Position numbers and translations under genes: made by a program. A DNA stretch of 64,000 nucleotides from Alphaproteobacteria bacterium (GTDB lineage: Bacteria; Myxococcota_A; UBA796; GCA-2862545), in the NCBI GenBank assembly GCA_020632925.1, contig JACKER010000018.1, positions 62,001-126,000 of the forward strand. The letters run 5' to 3'. This document shows, piece after piece, positions 7,394 through 17,283 of the stretch. The first letter of the stretch is position 1. Every line of letters starts with the position of its first letter. The notes under the pieces were generated by a model. It was not told the origin of the DNA, did not search any database, and was given only the letters and a program-made list of their open reading frames with translations.

Positions 7394-9702
7394 ACGACGC
7401 CGCCGTTCTTGAGCATCGCGAGGTCCAGCGCCTGGTTGGCGGTGTACGTCGCGATGTTCACGAGCTCGGTCACGCCGGCGTCCACCGGCACGACGTTGAC
7501 GGGACCGCCGATGCCGACGAGCAGGGGCCCGAGCGCCTCGGCCGCCGCGAGGTGCTCGAGCAGCTTGTACGCGATGTTGCCGCTGGTCAGGTCGGGGAAC
7601 ACGAGCACGTTCGCGGGGCCGGTCAGCGCGCTGAACGGGAAGCCCTCGGCGATCTTCTGGTAGTTCACGGCGGTGTCCGCCTGCATCTCGCCGTCGATCT
7701 CCAGGTCGGGGCGGCGCTCGCGCACCAGGCGCACGGCCTCCTCGACGCGGCTGACGCCCGGGTCCTCGCGGTGCTCGCCGAAGTCGGAGTAGGACAGCAT
7801 GGCGACGCGTGGCTTCTGCCCGAAGGTCTCCGCCACCTTGGCCGTGTTGAGCGCGATCTCCGCCAGATCGCTCGCGCTCGGGTGCACGTTGACCGTGCAG
7901 TCGCCGAGGAAGATCTTGCGGCCGTCCTTGAAGATCATGGCGTACACGCCGGACGCGACCCGGCTGTACCCGTCGAGGCCGAGCACGCGCAGGGCGGGCT
8001 TGAGCGTGTGCTTGTACGGCCGGCCCGGGCCGCCGACCATACCATCCGCCAGGCCGTACTCGACCATCAGGGCGGCGAAGTAGATCGGGTCGTGGGTCAT
8101 CGCGCGCGCGGCGGTCCGCGTGGTGCCCTTGCGCTGGCGCGCCTCCCACAGCTTCATCGCGAGCATCTCGCCGGCGTCGTGGGTCACGGGGTCCACGACC
8201 TCGATGCCGGTGAGGTCGACGCGGTGGTCCGTCGCGACCTTGAGGATGCGCCACTCGGGCCCGACGAGGACCGGCTTGCACACGTTCTCGGCGACCAGCT
8301 GGGCGGCCGCGCGCAGCACGTAGGGGTTGGTGCCGGCGGGGAAGGCGATGCGGCGGGGCGGGTTGGCGCGCGCACGGCGGATGAGCGGGCCGACCAGGCT
8401 GCGCGAGCGCTCGACCAGGTGGTGCAGACGCTCCTCGTACGCCTCGAGGTTCGCGATGGGCTCGCGGGCCACGCCGGAAGCGGCGGCGGCGCGGGCGACC
8501 GCGGGCGCGACATAGAGCAGGACGCGGGGGTCGAAGGGCTTGGGGATGATGTAGTCGGGCCCGAACTCGAGTCGGTTCAGCCCGTACGCGCGGAGCACGT
8601 CGTCGGGCACGTCCTGGCGGGCGAGCTCGGCCAGCGACCGGGTGGCCGCGACCTTCATCTCCTCGGTGATCTTCCGCGCCCGGCAGTCGAGCGCGCCACG
8701 GAACACGAAGGGGAAGCCGAGGACGTTGTTGACCTGGTTCGGGTGGTCCGAACGTCCGGTGGCGACGATGGCGTCGGGACGGGCCTCCTTGGCGACCGCG
8801 TACGGGATCTCGGGGTCGGGGTTGGCCATCGCGAAGATGAGCGGCCGGGCGGCCATCCCCTGGACCATCTCGGCCGTCAGCACGTTCGCGACGGACAGGC
8901 CGACGAAGCAGTCGGTGCCGACGAGCGCGTCGGCGAGCGAGATGGCGGGGCCGTCGGCGGCGAACATCTCCTTCTCGGGGTTGAGGTTCGGGCGGTCCTT
9001 CGTCACGAGGCCCTTGCTGTCGAACATCCGGACGTTCTTCCGGTCGACGCCGAGCGAGCAGTACAGCCGCGCGCAGGCCATCGCGGCGGCCCCGGCACCC
9101 GAGAACACGATGGTGGTCTCGCTCATCTTGCGGCCGGTGAGCTCCACGGCGTTGAGCAGGGCCGCGGCGCTGATGATCGCCGTCCCGTGCTGATCGTCGT
9201 GGAACACGGGGATGTCGAGCTCCTCCTGCAGTCGCCGCTCGATCTCGAAGCACTCGGGGGCCTTGATGTCCTCGAGGTTGATGCCACCGAAGGTCGGCGC
9301 CATGGCCTTGACCGCGGCCACGACCTCCTCGACGGTGTCGGCCTGGAGCTCGATGTCGAAGACGTCGATGTCCGCGAACTTCTTGAACAGGTTGGCCTTG
9401 CCCTCCATGACGGGCTTGCCGGCCAGCGGACCGATGTCGCCGAGGCCGAGCACCGCGGTCCCGTTGGTCACCACCGCCACCAGGTTGCCGCGGGCCGTAT
9501 ACCGGAAGGCGGCGTCGGGGTCGGCGTGGATGGCGCGGCAGGGCTCGGCGACGCCTGGCGTGTACGCGAGCGACAGGTCGCGCTGGGTGTTGAGCGGCTT
9601 CGTCGCGACGACCTCGATCTTCCCGCGGCGCGTGCCCTCGTGGTACTCCAGGGCAGCGGTCGGATCACGGGGCGGCTGGTACACGGGTCCCTCCAAGCCC
9701 AC
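7387..9702 (-). CDS. maeB: NADP-dependent malic enzyme, MaeB type with phosphotransacetylase-like C-terminus
   Basis: Oxidatively decarboxylates malate to pyruvate, making NADPH. The 771-residue length fits the MaeB class. In order: malic N-domain with YTPGVAEPC (catalytic Tyr47), Lys region GKANLFKKFADIDVFD (101-116), metal ligands LEDIKAPE (143-150) and FHDDQHGT (167-174); nucleotide fold FSGAGAAAMA (200-209); then from about residue 430 a phosphate-acetyltransferase-like domain, which in known MaeB proteins is regulatory and senses acetyl-CoA. The longest start is GTG 9702. A GTG at 9684, six codons in, has a better-placed GGAGG and may be the true start. The gene is alone on its strand here and diverges from rnpB. 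Confidence 0.95.
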   Translation of the reverse strand: MGLEGPVYQPPRDPTAALEYHEGTRRGKIEVVATKPLNTQRDLSLAYTPGVAEPCRAIHADPDAAFRYTARGNLVAVVTNGTAVLGLGDIGPLAGKPVMEGKANLFKKFADIDVFDIELQADTVEEVVAAVKAMAPTFGGINLEDIKAPECFEIERRLQEELDIPVFHDDQHGTAIISAAALLNAVELTGRKMSETTIVFSGAGAAAMACARLYCSLGVDRKNVRMFDSKGLVTKDRPNLNPEKEMFAADGPAISLADALVGTDCFVGLSVANVLTAEMVQGMAARPLIFAMANPDPEIPYAVAKEARPDAIVATGRSDHPNQVNNVLGFPFVFRGALDCRARKITEEMKVAATRSLAELARQDVPDDVLRAYGLNRLEFGPDYIIPKPFDPRVLLYVAPAVARAAAASGVAREPIANLEAYEERLHHLVERSRSLVGPLIRRARANPPRRIAFPAGTNPYVLRAAAQLVAENVCKPVLVGPEWRILKVATDHRVDLTGIEVVDPVTHDAGEMLAMKLWEARQRKGTTRTAARAMTHDPIYFAALMVEYGLADGMVGGPGRPYKHTLKPALRVLGLDGYSRVASGVYAMIFKDGRKIFLGDCTVNVHPSASDLAEIALNTAKVAETFGQKPRVAMLSYSDFGEHREDPGVSRVEEAVRLVRERRPDLEIDGEMQADTAVNYQKIAEGFPFSALTGPANVLVFPDLTSGNIAYKLLEHLAAAEALGPLLVGIGGPVNVVPVDAGVTELVNIATYTANQALDLAMLKNGGVVQ

Positions 9703-9725
9703 CCCAGGAACACCGGGGGCCGTCC

Positions 9726-9754
9726 TTGTCGAGCAGGGAGCGCCCCGTTACTCG
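9726..9754 (+). promoter_or_regulatory. possible promoter for RNase P RNA
   Basis: TTGTCG (9726-9731) and TACTCG (9749-9754) are 17 bp apart and would start transcription near 9761, where the P1 helix begins. The -10 match is poor (two of six), so the call rests mainly on position. Confidence 0.3.
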
Positions 9755-9757
9755 CGC

Positions 9758-10152
9758 GAAGGGTCCGAGGTGACCTGGGGACCGCCGGCGGCGCTCGCGT
9801 CGCGGGAGGAAAGTCCGAGCTCCACAGGGCGAGGTGCCGGGTAACACCCGGTCGGGGCGACCCGGAGGAAAGTGCAACAGAGAGCAGGGCGCCACGGCCT
9901 CTCGGGGACGTGGTGAGCGTGAAAGGGTGCGGTAAGAGCGCACCGGCGTCGTCGGCAACGGCGGCGGCCAGGCAAACCCCACCTGGAGCAAGACCGAATA
10001 GAGGGGCGTTCGAGGGTTGCCCGCCCGAAGCCCCCGGGTTGGTCGCTGGAGGCCACCGGTGACGGTGGTCCTAGAGGAATGGTCTCCACCTCCGCGAGGG
10101 TGACCGGACGGAGGCACAGAACTCGGCTTACGGGCACCTCGGACCCGACCCT
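9758..10152 (+). ncRNA. rnpB: RNase P RNA, bacterial type A
   Basis: Catalytic RNA that trims tRNA 5' leaders. The conserved core is plain: GAGGAAAGTCCGAGCTCCA at 9806-9824, then GTGCAACAGAGAG, GGTAAGAGCGCACC, GGCAAACCCCACCTGGAGCA, and near the end ACAGAACTCGGCTTA. GGGTCCGAGGTG at 9761-9772 is the exact reverse complement of CACCTCGGACCC at 10135-10146, forming helix P1 and fixing both ends to within a few bases. The length of about 390 nt is normal. It diverges from maeB and lies just upstream of a tRNA. Confidence 0.95.
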
Positions 10153-10176
10153 CATTATCTGCTAGAACGTGCTCGC

Positions 10177-10250
10177 GGGCTCGTAGCTCAGTTGGTCAGA
10201 GCAGCCGGCTCATACCCGGACGCGCCCAGGTTCGAGTCCTGGCGGGCCCA
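10177..10250 (+). tRNA. tRNA with CAT anticodon (elongator Met, or Ile2)
   Basis: The cloverleaf fits: acceptor GGGCTCG/CGGGCCC, D stem GCTC/GAGC, anticodon loop CTCATAC with CAT at 10211-10213, T arm CCAGG TTCGAGT CCTGG. The first acceptor pair is G-C, so this is not initiator tRNA. CAT could be elongator Met or lysidine-modified Ile2, which sequence alone does not settle. The top anticodon-stem pair (G-A) is mismatched. CCA is not encoded (ATCA follows). TAGAAC at 10163-10168 could be a -10 box, but co-transcription with rnpB is also possible. Confidence 0.92.
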
Positions 10251-10268
10251 TCACGGTTTGGAGTGTGC

Positions 10269-10973
10269 GTGGACGACGTGGCGCGCCTGGATCGGGCGGA
10301 TGTGCTGGATCGTGAGCAGAACCGGTGGTCGCAGGACGCCGAGCGTCTTCGCCAGGCGCTGGTCGAGGCCGAGCAGGGCCTGAAGAACGCCGAGAGCGTG
10401 CGGGGCGAGGCCAACGGCCGGTTCGAGGAGACGCGGACCGAGGAGCGCGGCATCCAGCGGCGGCTGGACGATCTGCGCGCCAAGCACGCCTCTGCCCTGC
10501 GGATGCTCGAGACGGGTGCGGGCAGCCCGGAGGCGGCCGAGCGCCAGCGCCAGAACTGCGAGCACCTGATCGACGAGGCGGAGACGCAGATGCTCGAGCT
10601 GCTCGAGACGCAGGACGCGGCTCGCGCGGCGCTGGAGCTCGCGAAGTCCAAGGTGGAGCAGGCCGAGCGCGTGCTGAACACCGCGCGCAAGGAGCTGCCG
10701 CCCCGGATCGACGAGGCCGCCGCCGCCGCGACCCGGCTACAGGCCGAGCTGGAGGGCGTCCTCGGCGACCTCCCGCCCGATCTGCGCTCCCGGTACAAGG
10801 GGCTGCGGGAGAAGGGTCGCTGGCCCGTGGCCCGCATCAAGGACGCCTCCTGCTCCGCGTGCAGCATGACGGCGCCTCCCCAGACCATGGTGGAGCTCAA
10901 GCGTGGCCGGCTGATGTCCTGCCACGGCTGCCACCGTTGGCTCCTGCTGCCGACCGACTCAGAGAAGGTCTGA
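10269..10973 (+). CDS. coiled-coil protein with C4 zinc ribbon (COG1579/DUF164 family)
   Basis: Starts at GTG 10269, five bases after GGAG; a GTG two codons earlier sits on top of that ribosome-binding site and is less likely. The product is 234 residues. Residues 5-175 are a long heptad-rich coiled coil full of Glu, Arg, Leu and Ala. The C-terminus carries a zinc ribbon (CSACSMTAPP ... CHGCHRW). This order is the signature of the COG1579 family, thought to bind nucleic acid or act in regulation, with no settled role. No secretion signal. The 3' end overlaps the convergent lipoprotein gene by 15 bases. Confidence 0.88.
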   Translation: MDDVARLDRADVLDREQNRWSQDAERLRQALVEAEQGLKNAESVRGEANGRFEETRTEERGIQRRLDDLRAKHASALRMLETGAGSPEAAERQRQNCEHLIDEAETQMLELLETQDAARAALELAKSKVEQAERVLNTARKELPPRIDEAAAAATRLQAELEGVLGDLPPDLRSRYKGLREKGRWPVARIKDASCSACSMTAPPQTMVELKRGRLMSCHGCHRWLLLPTDSEKV

Positions 10974-11714
10974 CCGGAAGGCGCACCAGGAGACGTCCTC
11001 GCTGAGGCGTCGCCCGCGCGCCACGGTGACGAGCCCGAGTCCCGGGTCCGCCAGGTCGATCACCACGTCGTCTTCTGGGTCGGCGACAGTGATCGTGCCC
11101 GCGACCGGCGTGGGGCAGGGGGCCGCGATCCGGTCCCAGGGGAGGGTGAGCCCGTCCAGCGCGACGCGCACCCCGTCCACGGTCACGACGCCGTCGATGC
11201 CGATCTCGCCCTGGTTCTGCAGGGCCAGGTCCACGCGGAACCGGCGCTCGCCGATGTCGAAGGTGCCGCCGACGTCCACGGTGGCGGCGTTGTCGACGCT
11301 CCCGCGCAGGGATCCCGCCATGGGCTCGGCCCGGGCTCCCAGCTCGCCGCCGTCGAGGCGGGTGACGACACGCTCGGGGTCGCAGAACGTGACCGCGAAG
11401 CCGGCGAGGGTGGTGGGGAGCAGCCCGCTGTCCGGTGTGCAGCCCTGGTCGTGGTAGTCGAGGCGCAGGGTGAACTCCCCGGCGGGGTCTCCCTGGCGCG
11501 TCTTGCACGGGCAGCAGGCGACCGGTCCGTGTCGCAGCTCGAGGTCCGGCGTCTCGTGGGCGTGGATCAGCGACTCGTCGGCCACGAGCGCGGCGACGAG
11601 GGCGAGGTGCCCGGTGCGCAGGCCGCTCTCCATCGCTGCGGCGACGTCGTCGTCCGTGCCGGCACAACCCACCGAGCACGAGAGGAGGAGGGAGTACCGG
11701 AGCCACGCGCGCAT
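10959..11714 (-). CDS. lipoprotein of unknown function
   Basis: The ATG at 11714 has AGGAGGGGG just upstream and gives 251 residues; an upstream in-frame start at 11774 would bury the signal. The N-terminus MRAWLRYSLLLSCSVGC holds two possible acylation cysteines (13 and 17). The mature protein is beta-rich, with phrases such as GTFDIGERRFRVDL and GVVTVDGVRVALDGL. It has several cysteines, including VACCPCK near residue 70. This suggests an extracytoplasmic beta-sandwich. Family not recognised. It is followed on the same strand only by the convergent 3' end of the zinc-ribbon gene. Confidence 0.75.
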   Translation of the reverse strand: MRAWLRYSLLLSCSVGCAGTDDDVAAAMESGLRTGHLALVAALVADESLIHAHETPDLELRHGPVACCPCKTRQGDPAGEFTLRLDYHDQGCTPDSGLLPTTLAGFAVTFCDPERVVTRLDGGELGARAEPMAGSLRGSVDNAATVDVGGTFDIGERRFRVDLALQNQGEIGIDGVVTVDGVRVALDGLTLPWDRIAAPCPTPVAGTITVADPEDDVVIDLADPGLGLVTVARGRRLSEDVSWCAFRSDLL

Positions 11715-11783
11715 GCCCCCTCCTACCCGGATGGCGCGCGGACGGGTACGCCTACCCGCGGAGTCGACGCTCACGAAACGAGG

Positions 11784-12725
11784 TCATCTCGTGATCCGGT
11801 GGACGATGGCCAACAGCCACGCGATCGCGGACCAGGGCCTCGGCGGTGGTGCGGTCGGCTGCTTGGGTTCGCGCGAAGCCACGCCGGACACCTCGACCGC
11901 GATTCGCATCGTCGTGTCGTGGAGGTCGAGCACCCGCCGGAGGGGCTCCTGGTAGCCGCCGGCCAGGTTCCACGCGACCGGCACCCCGAGCTGCCGCGCG
12001 ACCTCGAACACGATCCGGTCCCGTCGGGCGAGCTGCTCGGTGGTCAACGTCCCCCCGAGGGGGTCGGAGATGTGCGGGTCGGCGCCGGCCTGGTAGAGGA
12101 TCACGTCGCAGTCGCCGAACGACCGGACGACGTCGGGCCAGCGCGCGAGCCAGTCCTCCGCGGTGTCCGGCGTGATCGGCTCGGCTCCGAAGGTGTGGTG
12201 ACGGATGGCCGCCGTCACGGCGGGCTCGGTGCGGGCGAGGTGCGCCAGGATGTCGGCGGTTCCGTCGCCGTAGTGCTGGTCGGCATCCAGGATGCCCACC
12301 CGACGAGCTCCCGCCCGAAGCAGGACGCGGGCCGCCATCAGTCCGTTGAAGGTGCAGAACCCGTGACCGCCGCCCCACCGGGCGTGGTGGAAGCCGCTGG
12401 TCGGGCTGGCCGTGGTCTCCCCGGTGCGGAAGGCGTGGAGCGCGGCGTCGCGGAAGCTGCCGACCGTCCATGGGAGCGAGGCGGCCACGGACCGGAGGCG
12501 GTTGCCGAAGCCGTTGGCGACACGGCCGGCGAGCACGCCCTCGACGTAGGCACGGTCGTGCGCCAGCGCGAGTTCGTCGACCGTCGCCGGTTCCGGCTCC
12601 ACGATCTCGAGCGGGACCCCGAGGGCCCGCCAGGACGCGACGACCTCTGCCGGCTTCCGCGCGCTCGGGCTGAAGCCGAGGTTGTCCGACACGGTCTGCC
12701 GCGGCGTGTAGAACACCTTCACCAT
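11784..12725 (-). CDS. histone deacetylase-family zinc amidohydrolase (AcuC/class II-like)
   Basis: The 313-residue product has the arginase/deacetylase active site. The His dyad is in TSGFHHARWGGGHGFC (His113, His114). Metal ligands lie in ILDADQHYGDGT (Asp149, His151) and at Asp216 in YQAGADPH. The transition-state Tyr is in NLAGGYQ (Tyr258). Bacterial members remove acetyl groups from acetyl-CoA synthetase (AcuC), polyamines or other amides; the substrate here cannot be told. The short C-terminal hydrophobic stretch (about 298-309) is unusual and may be an amphipathic tail. The ATG at 12725 is chosen because homology begins at once; a longer frame to 12797 reads as noise. No acs or acuA lies nearby. 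Confidence 0.88.
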   Translation of the reverse strand: MVKVFYTPRQTVSDNLGFSPSARKPAEVVASWRALGVPLEIVEPEPATVDELALAHDRAYVEGVLAGRVANGFGNRLRSVAASLPWTVGSFRDAALHAFRTGETTASPTSGFHHARWGGGHGFCTFNGLMAARVLLRAGARRVGILDADQHYGDGTADILAHLARTEPAVTAAIRHHTFGAEPITPDTAEDWLARWPDVVRSFGDCDVILYQAGADPHISDPLGGTLTTEQLARRDRIVFEVARQLGVPVAWNLAGGYQEPLRRVLDLHDTTMRIAVEVSGVASREPKQPTAPPPRPWSAIAWLLAIVHRITR

Positions 12726-12747
12726 CGAAGGATAGCCACGTGAGGCG

Positions 12748-13284
12748 TCAGCGGACCCCGAATCGGAAGGGGTACCGGACCACGAGCCACCCCTCACCGC
12801 GATGGAAGAGCGTCAGGTCGTCGAGCACGTCGAAGACGCACGCAGCGACCGCGTCGTCGGTGAACGTCGACCGTTCGTCACGCTCCGAGGCGACGAGGGC
12901 TCCCGACGGCGCGAAGGTCAGGCGCGCGACGAGGACACCGGCGTCGGGCACACCGTGGTCGAGCGCGTGCTGCCAACAGTGCCGGATCGGGAGGAGGCGC
13001 TGCTCGATGGCCGTCTCGAGCACCGGGGTCGTCGTCGGCGGCCCGAAGCACACCGGGAACGCAGCGCGAACCGCCGCACCGATCGAACCCGGGTCGCGCT
13101 CCGGCGGTGTCGCTGGCGGCGCCGGGGCCCAGGGCTCGACGATGGTGCCGCGGGCGAGGCTGTCGCCACGTGCCGACAGCTGCGGCGGGTCCCTCGGCGC
13201 GACCACAACGAGCTGCGCCACCGCCTCGACGAGGGGCGGCGGTAACGCAGTTCCGCCAAGGTCCAGCGCGAGGATGGGGATCAC
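12748..13284 (-). CDS. protein with AgmX/PglI-type C-terminal domain
   Basis: The C-terminal 100 residues follow the AgmX/PglI C-terminal pattern: PIRHCWQHALDHGVPDAG, a strand-rich middle, then a Cys (VAACVFDVL) and the ending WLVVRYPFRF. That domain is common in Myxococcota envelope and gliding proteins and resembles TonB C-domains. The frame is open up to ATG 13431. However, codons there have low GC3 and overlap a direct repeat, so I prefer GTG 13284 (178 residues); the longer start cannot be excluded. No signal peptide is visible with either start, which is odd for this domain. Twenty-two bases separate it from the deacetylase gene. Confidence 0.65.
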   Translation of the reverse strand: MIPILALDLGGTALPPPLVEAVAQLVVVAPRDPPQLSARGDSLARGTIVEPWAPAPPATPPERDPGSIGAAVRAAFPVCFGPPTTTPVLETAIEQRLLPIRHCWQHALDHGVPDAGVLVARLTFAPSGALVASERDERSTFTDDAVAACVFDVLDDLTLFHRGEGWLVVRYPFRFGVR

Positions 13285-13376
13285 ACCGTCATCGGACTCC
13301 GCGGGACGGGTGCGGTTCCGCGACCACCCTCCAGCCGAACACTGCCGTTGGGGAGCGCTGCTCGGACGCGCAGGGA

Positions 13377-13402
13377 TGAGCTTGGTCAGCGGTGAGCTTG
13401 GT
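13377..13402. repeat. 10-bp direct repeat, two copies
   Basis: TGAGCTTGGT occurs at 13377-13386 and again at 13393-13402 with a 16-bp period. It lies in the space between the AgmX-like gene and the esterase gene (13285-13546). It could be a regulator half-site pair or spacer repetition. Confidence 0.5.
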
Positions 13403-13508
13403 GCGGGAGAATTGTCACTGGCACCGCCCATTGCCTGGAGTTGGCGTGAGGTGGCGAATGAGTCACGTTTCGAACCGGATCTATGCGTTCGTCGTAGGAA
13501 TACCGTGC

Positions 13509-13514
13509 TCTAAT
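13509..13514 (+). promoter_or_regulatory. possible -10 box for the esterase gene
   Basis: TCTAAT matches TATAAT at five of six positions in a stretch clearly richer in A+T than its surroundings. It would start transcription near 13521, before GGAGG at 13531-13535. No good -35 is seen at the right distance. Confidence 0.35.
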
Positions 13515-13546
13515 CCGCGCAAATCCATAGGGAGGAACTCAATCTC

Positions 13547-15301
13547 ATGGCGAATAGCCAGACCGAGGTGGTGGGGCTCCCGCCGGTCTCCCTCGCCGAG
13601 GTACTTCTCGAGGAGGCCAGGGTCGGGACACGGCGTACGTCCAGCTCTACCGGACCGCTGTTCCACCATGGCCGGGATGGCTGTGTGGGTTGCCGAGCTG
13701 CATGTGCACGCTGCTTTCCTGGAGCTGTCGTCGTGATCGTGTGGTCCCTGGCGTCCGGCACCGGCTTGGCGGCTGACCGCGACGAAGCCTGGGCGGAGTT
13801 CGTCGCTGCCAAGGCGACCCCGATGTCGTGGAAAATCGACGCGCGAGATGACGATCTCGAACGCCTCGCTCCGATGCTGGACGGGGTCCGGATCGTGGCC
13901 TTCGGCGAGACCACGCATGGCACCGCCCAGTTCCGCGAGGCGCGCGACCGCATGACACGGTGGCTGGTGGAGGAGCAGGGCTTCACGCTGGTGCTCCCGG
14001 AGATGTTGTTGGCGGGGTCTCGCAGACTCCACACCTTTCTGACCACCGGAGATGGCGATGCGGCCTCCGCGCTCGACACCGTGGGAGGGTGGGTCTGGGA
14101 CACGCGGGAGGACGCCGCCGCGATGGAGTGGGCCACTGGTCCGGTCTCGGCTGGAACTCTGGGGTTCTGGCCGATCGACGTGCAGGATCCACAGGGTGAC
14201 CTCGACGCGTTGGCAGCCCTCGGTCGGCGCATCGACGATTCCGAGGTCGCCCGAGTCGTCGGCGAGCTCGACACCGGTCGGCCGCTCGTGTACCCGACCT
14301 TGTCGATGCCTCCGCTCGTCGCGGGCGGGGCCCAGCATCGGGTCTTGCGTGGGCGCTTTCGGGCGAGCGGTCGCGACGTGAGGGCGCTCATCCTCTGTTA
14401 TGCCGAGCATGGCGCGTTCATACGGCGAATCGATCTCACGCCTGACGTCTGGCGCCGTTTCGAGGCTCCACTGCCGCCCGACAGTCGGTTGTGGTGCAGC
14501 CTCAGGCTGACAGGGGACGGCACTCTCGACGTGAGCGGGTGGGAGCTGGACGAAGACGGCGTCGTTCGAGTGCTCACGACGCAGGAAGGACCCGAGGGCG
14601 ATGTGTCGCCGGCACGAGCGCTGTCGTCGAGTTTGTCGGCCGAGGGTACCTGGTCGCTCACCACCCGATCCGTGAGAGACACGGAGTTCGTCGGTCGGCT
14701 CGTGCGCCTGGCCGATGACGTCAGGCCGAGGCGGGAGCCGTGGGCGCCAACTGTCGAGGCTCTCGCCCGGGCGAGCGCCTGGGGACTCGAGATCGGATGG
14801 GCACCGGGCCGCGCAGCGAGCGCGCTCCGCGACCGCGCGATGGCCGACCAGGTGGTTCGGTTCCTCGACCGTGCTGGTCCGGAGGCACGGGCGGTGGTGT
14901 GGGCGCACGAGGACCACGTCCGCGCCGATGACCGGGAACCTCGGATGGGCGCCCACCTGCGGGCGGCCTTCGGCGAGCAGTACCTCCCCATCGCGCTGCT
15001 CACGAGCGGCGGGACCTACCGCGCGAGCAGGGACGGGGGTGTGAGTGCCTTCCCGCTCGAGCCACCCGCGCGACGGTGCCTCGAGCGGGCCTTCGACCCG
15101 TTGCCGACCGACGCAGCGTTCGTGGCCCTGCGCGGTACGGACCTGGGTTCTCGCCCGATGTTGGTTCGCAGCATCGGGGCCGAGCACCGGCCAGGGGTCT
15201 GGCAATTCCGCCCTTGGTGGCGTGTCATCCCCGAGGCCTACGACGCCCTGTGGTGGATTCGTGTCACGACCGCGACGGAGTCAGGTGGTCCCGTGGACTA
15301 G
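13547..15301 (+). CDS. erythromycin esterase-family protein with inserted domain
   Basis: The family core is clear: IVAFGETTHGTAQF (116-129) gives the Glu121/His124 pair, FTLVLPE ends at Glu152, and AVVWAHEDHV (449-458) supplies further catalytic His. The family includes macrolide-lactone esterases and many of unknown substrate. Residues of about 255-380 are a beta-rich insertion (e.g. HRVLRGRFRASG, CSLRLTGDGTLDVSGW) splitting the catalytic domain. The ATG at 13547 has GGAGG 11 bases upstream. GTG 13733 has a better-spaced GGAG and starts just before a hydrophobic signal-like stretch (VIVWSLASGTGLAA). GC3 is low in the first 60 codons, so the true start may be internal. The gene is isolated, with its own A+T-rich upstream region, and may be acquired. 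Confidence 0.85.
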   Translation: MANSQTEVVGLPPVSLAEVLLEEARVGTRRTSSSTGPLFHHGRDGCVGCRAACARCFPGAVVVIVWSLASGTGLAADRDEAWAEFVAAKATPMSWKIDARDDDLERLAPMLDGVRIVAFGETTHGTAQFREARDRMTRWLVEEQGFTLVLPEMLLAGSRRLHTFLTTGDGDAASALDTVGGWVWDTREDAAAMEWATGPVSAGTLGFWPIDVQDPQGDLDALAALGRRIDDSEVARVVGELDTGRPLVYPTLSMPPLVAGGAQHRVLRGRFRASGRDVRALILCYAEHGAFIRRIDLTPDVWRRFEAPLPPDSRLWCSLRLTGDGTLDVSGWELDEDGVVRVLTTQEGPEGDVSPARALSSSLSAEGTWSLTTRSVRDTEFVGRLVRLADDVRPRREPWAPTVEALARASAWGLEIGWAPGRAASALRDRAMADQVVRFLDRAGPEARAVVWAHEDHVRADDREPRMGAHLRAAFGEQYLPIALLTSGGTYRASRDGGVSAFPLEPPARRCLERAFDPLPTDAAFVALRGTDLGSRPMLVRSIGAEHRPGVWQFRPWWRVIPEAYDALWWIRVTTATESGGPVD

Positions 15302-15372
15302 CAGCATGGGGGGCTCGTGTGGCCATCCCTGGTACGTGAGGATGCACGCGACACCGGCGCCGCCTCGGGCAG

Positions 15373-15396
15373 GGGCACGGGCACGGGCACGGGCAC
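15373..15396. repeat. hexamer tandem repeat GGGCAC, four copies
   Basis: Four perfect copies of GGGCAC lie between the esterase stop and the rpoD terminator. The number of copies could vary by slippage. It is not inside a gene. Confidence 0.85.
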
Positions 15397-15400
15397 GGAG

Positions 15401-15427
15401 GAGCGATGGGGGCTTTGCCCCTCGCTC
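15401..15427 (-). terminator. hairpin terminator after rpoD
   Basis: Directly after the rpoD TAG, GAGCGA and GGGGC (read on +) pair with GCCCC and TCGCTC around a TTT loop, with a two-base bulge. The stem is strong but no U-run follows on the rpoD strand. It sits between convergent genes and could act in both directions. Confidence 0.65.
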
Positions 15428-17164
<1,737 letters not shown>

Positions 17165-17190
17165 GGATGCAACGCTCCTCGGGGGGACTC

Positions 17191-17209
17191 GTTCCCTGAT
17201 CAGGGGAAC
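17191..17209. promoter_or_regulatory. palindrome in the rpoD leader
   Basis: GTTCCCTGATCAGGGGAAC is a near-perfect inverted repeat (core CCCTGATCAGGG) 27 bases upstream of the rpoD ATG. It could be an operator, or a leader hairpin controlling rpoD relative to dnaG. No T-run follows, so a terminator is less likely. Confidence 0.45.
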
Positions 17210-17283
17210 TCGTGGTATCGTCCGGACGGTCCCACGGGCTTCGATAACTGACGCGCTCCCCGCTCGCCAGCGTGTGGTTGCGC

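Noticed and set aside
5657..9253. Open frame of 1198 codons on the minus strand overlapping maeB
   Set aside because: It is the wrong frame across maeB and antisense to the lipoprotein gene. The maeB frame has all family motifs and better codon use.
13284..13431. Upstream extension of the AgmX-like gene to ATG 13431
   Set aside because: Low GC3, a Ser/Pro/Arg composition without conservation and overlap with a direct repeat make it probably non-coding, though it is not excluded.
15373..15396. Hexamer repeat as a phase-variation switch of the esterase gene
   Set aside because: It lies after the stop codon, outside any coding region or promoter I can identify.
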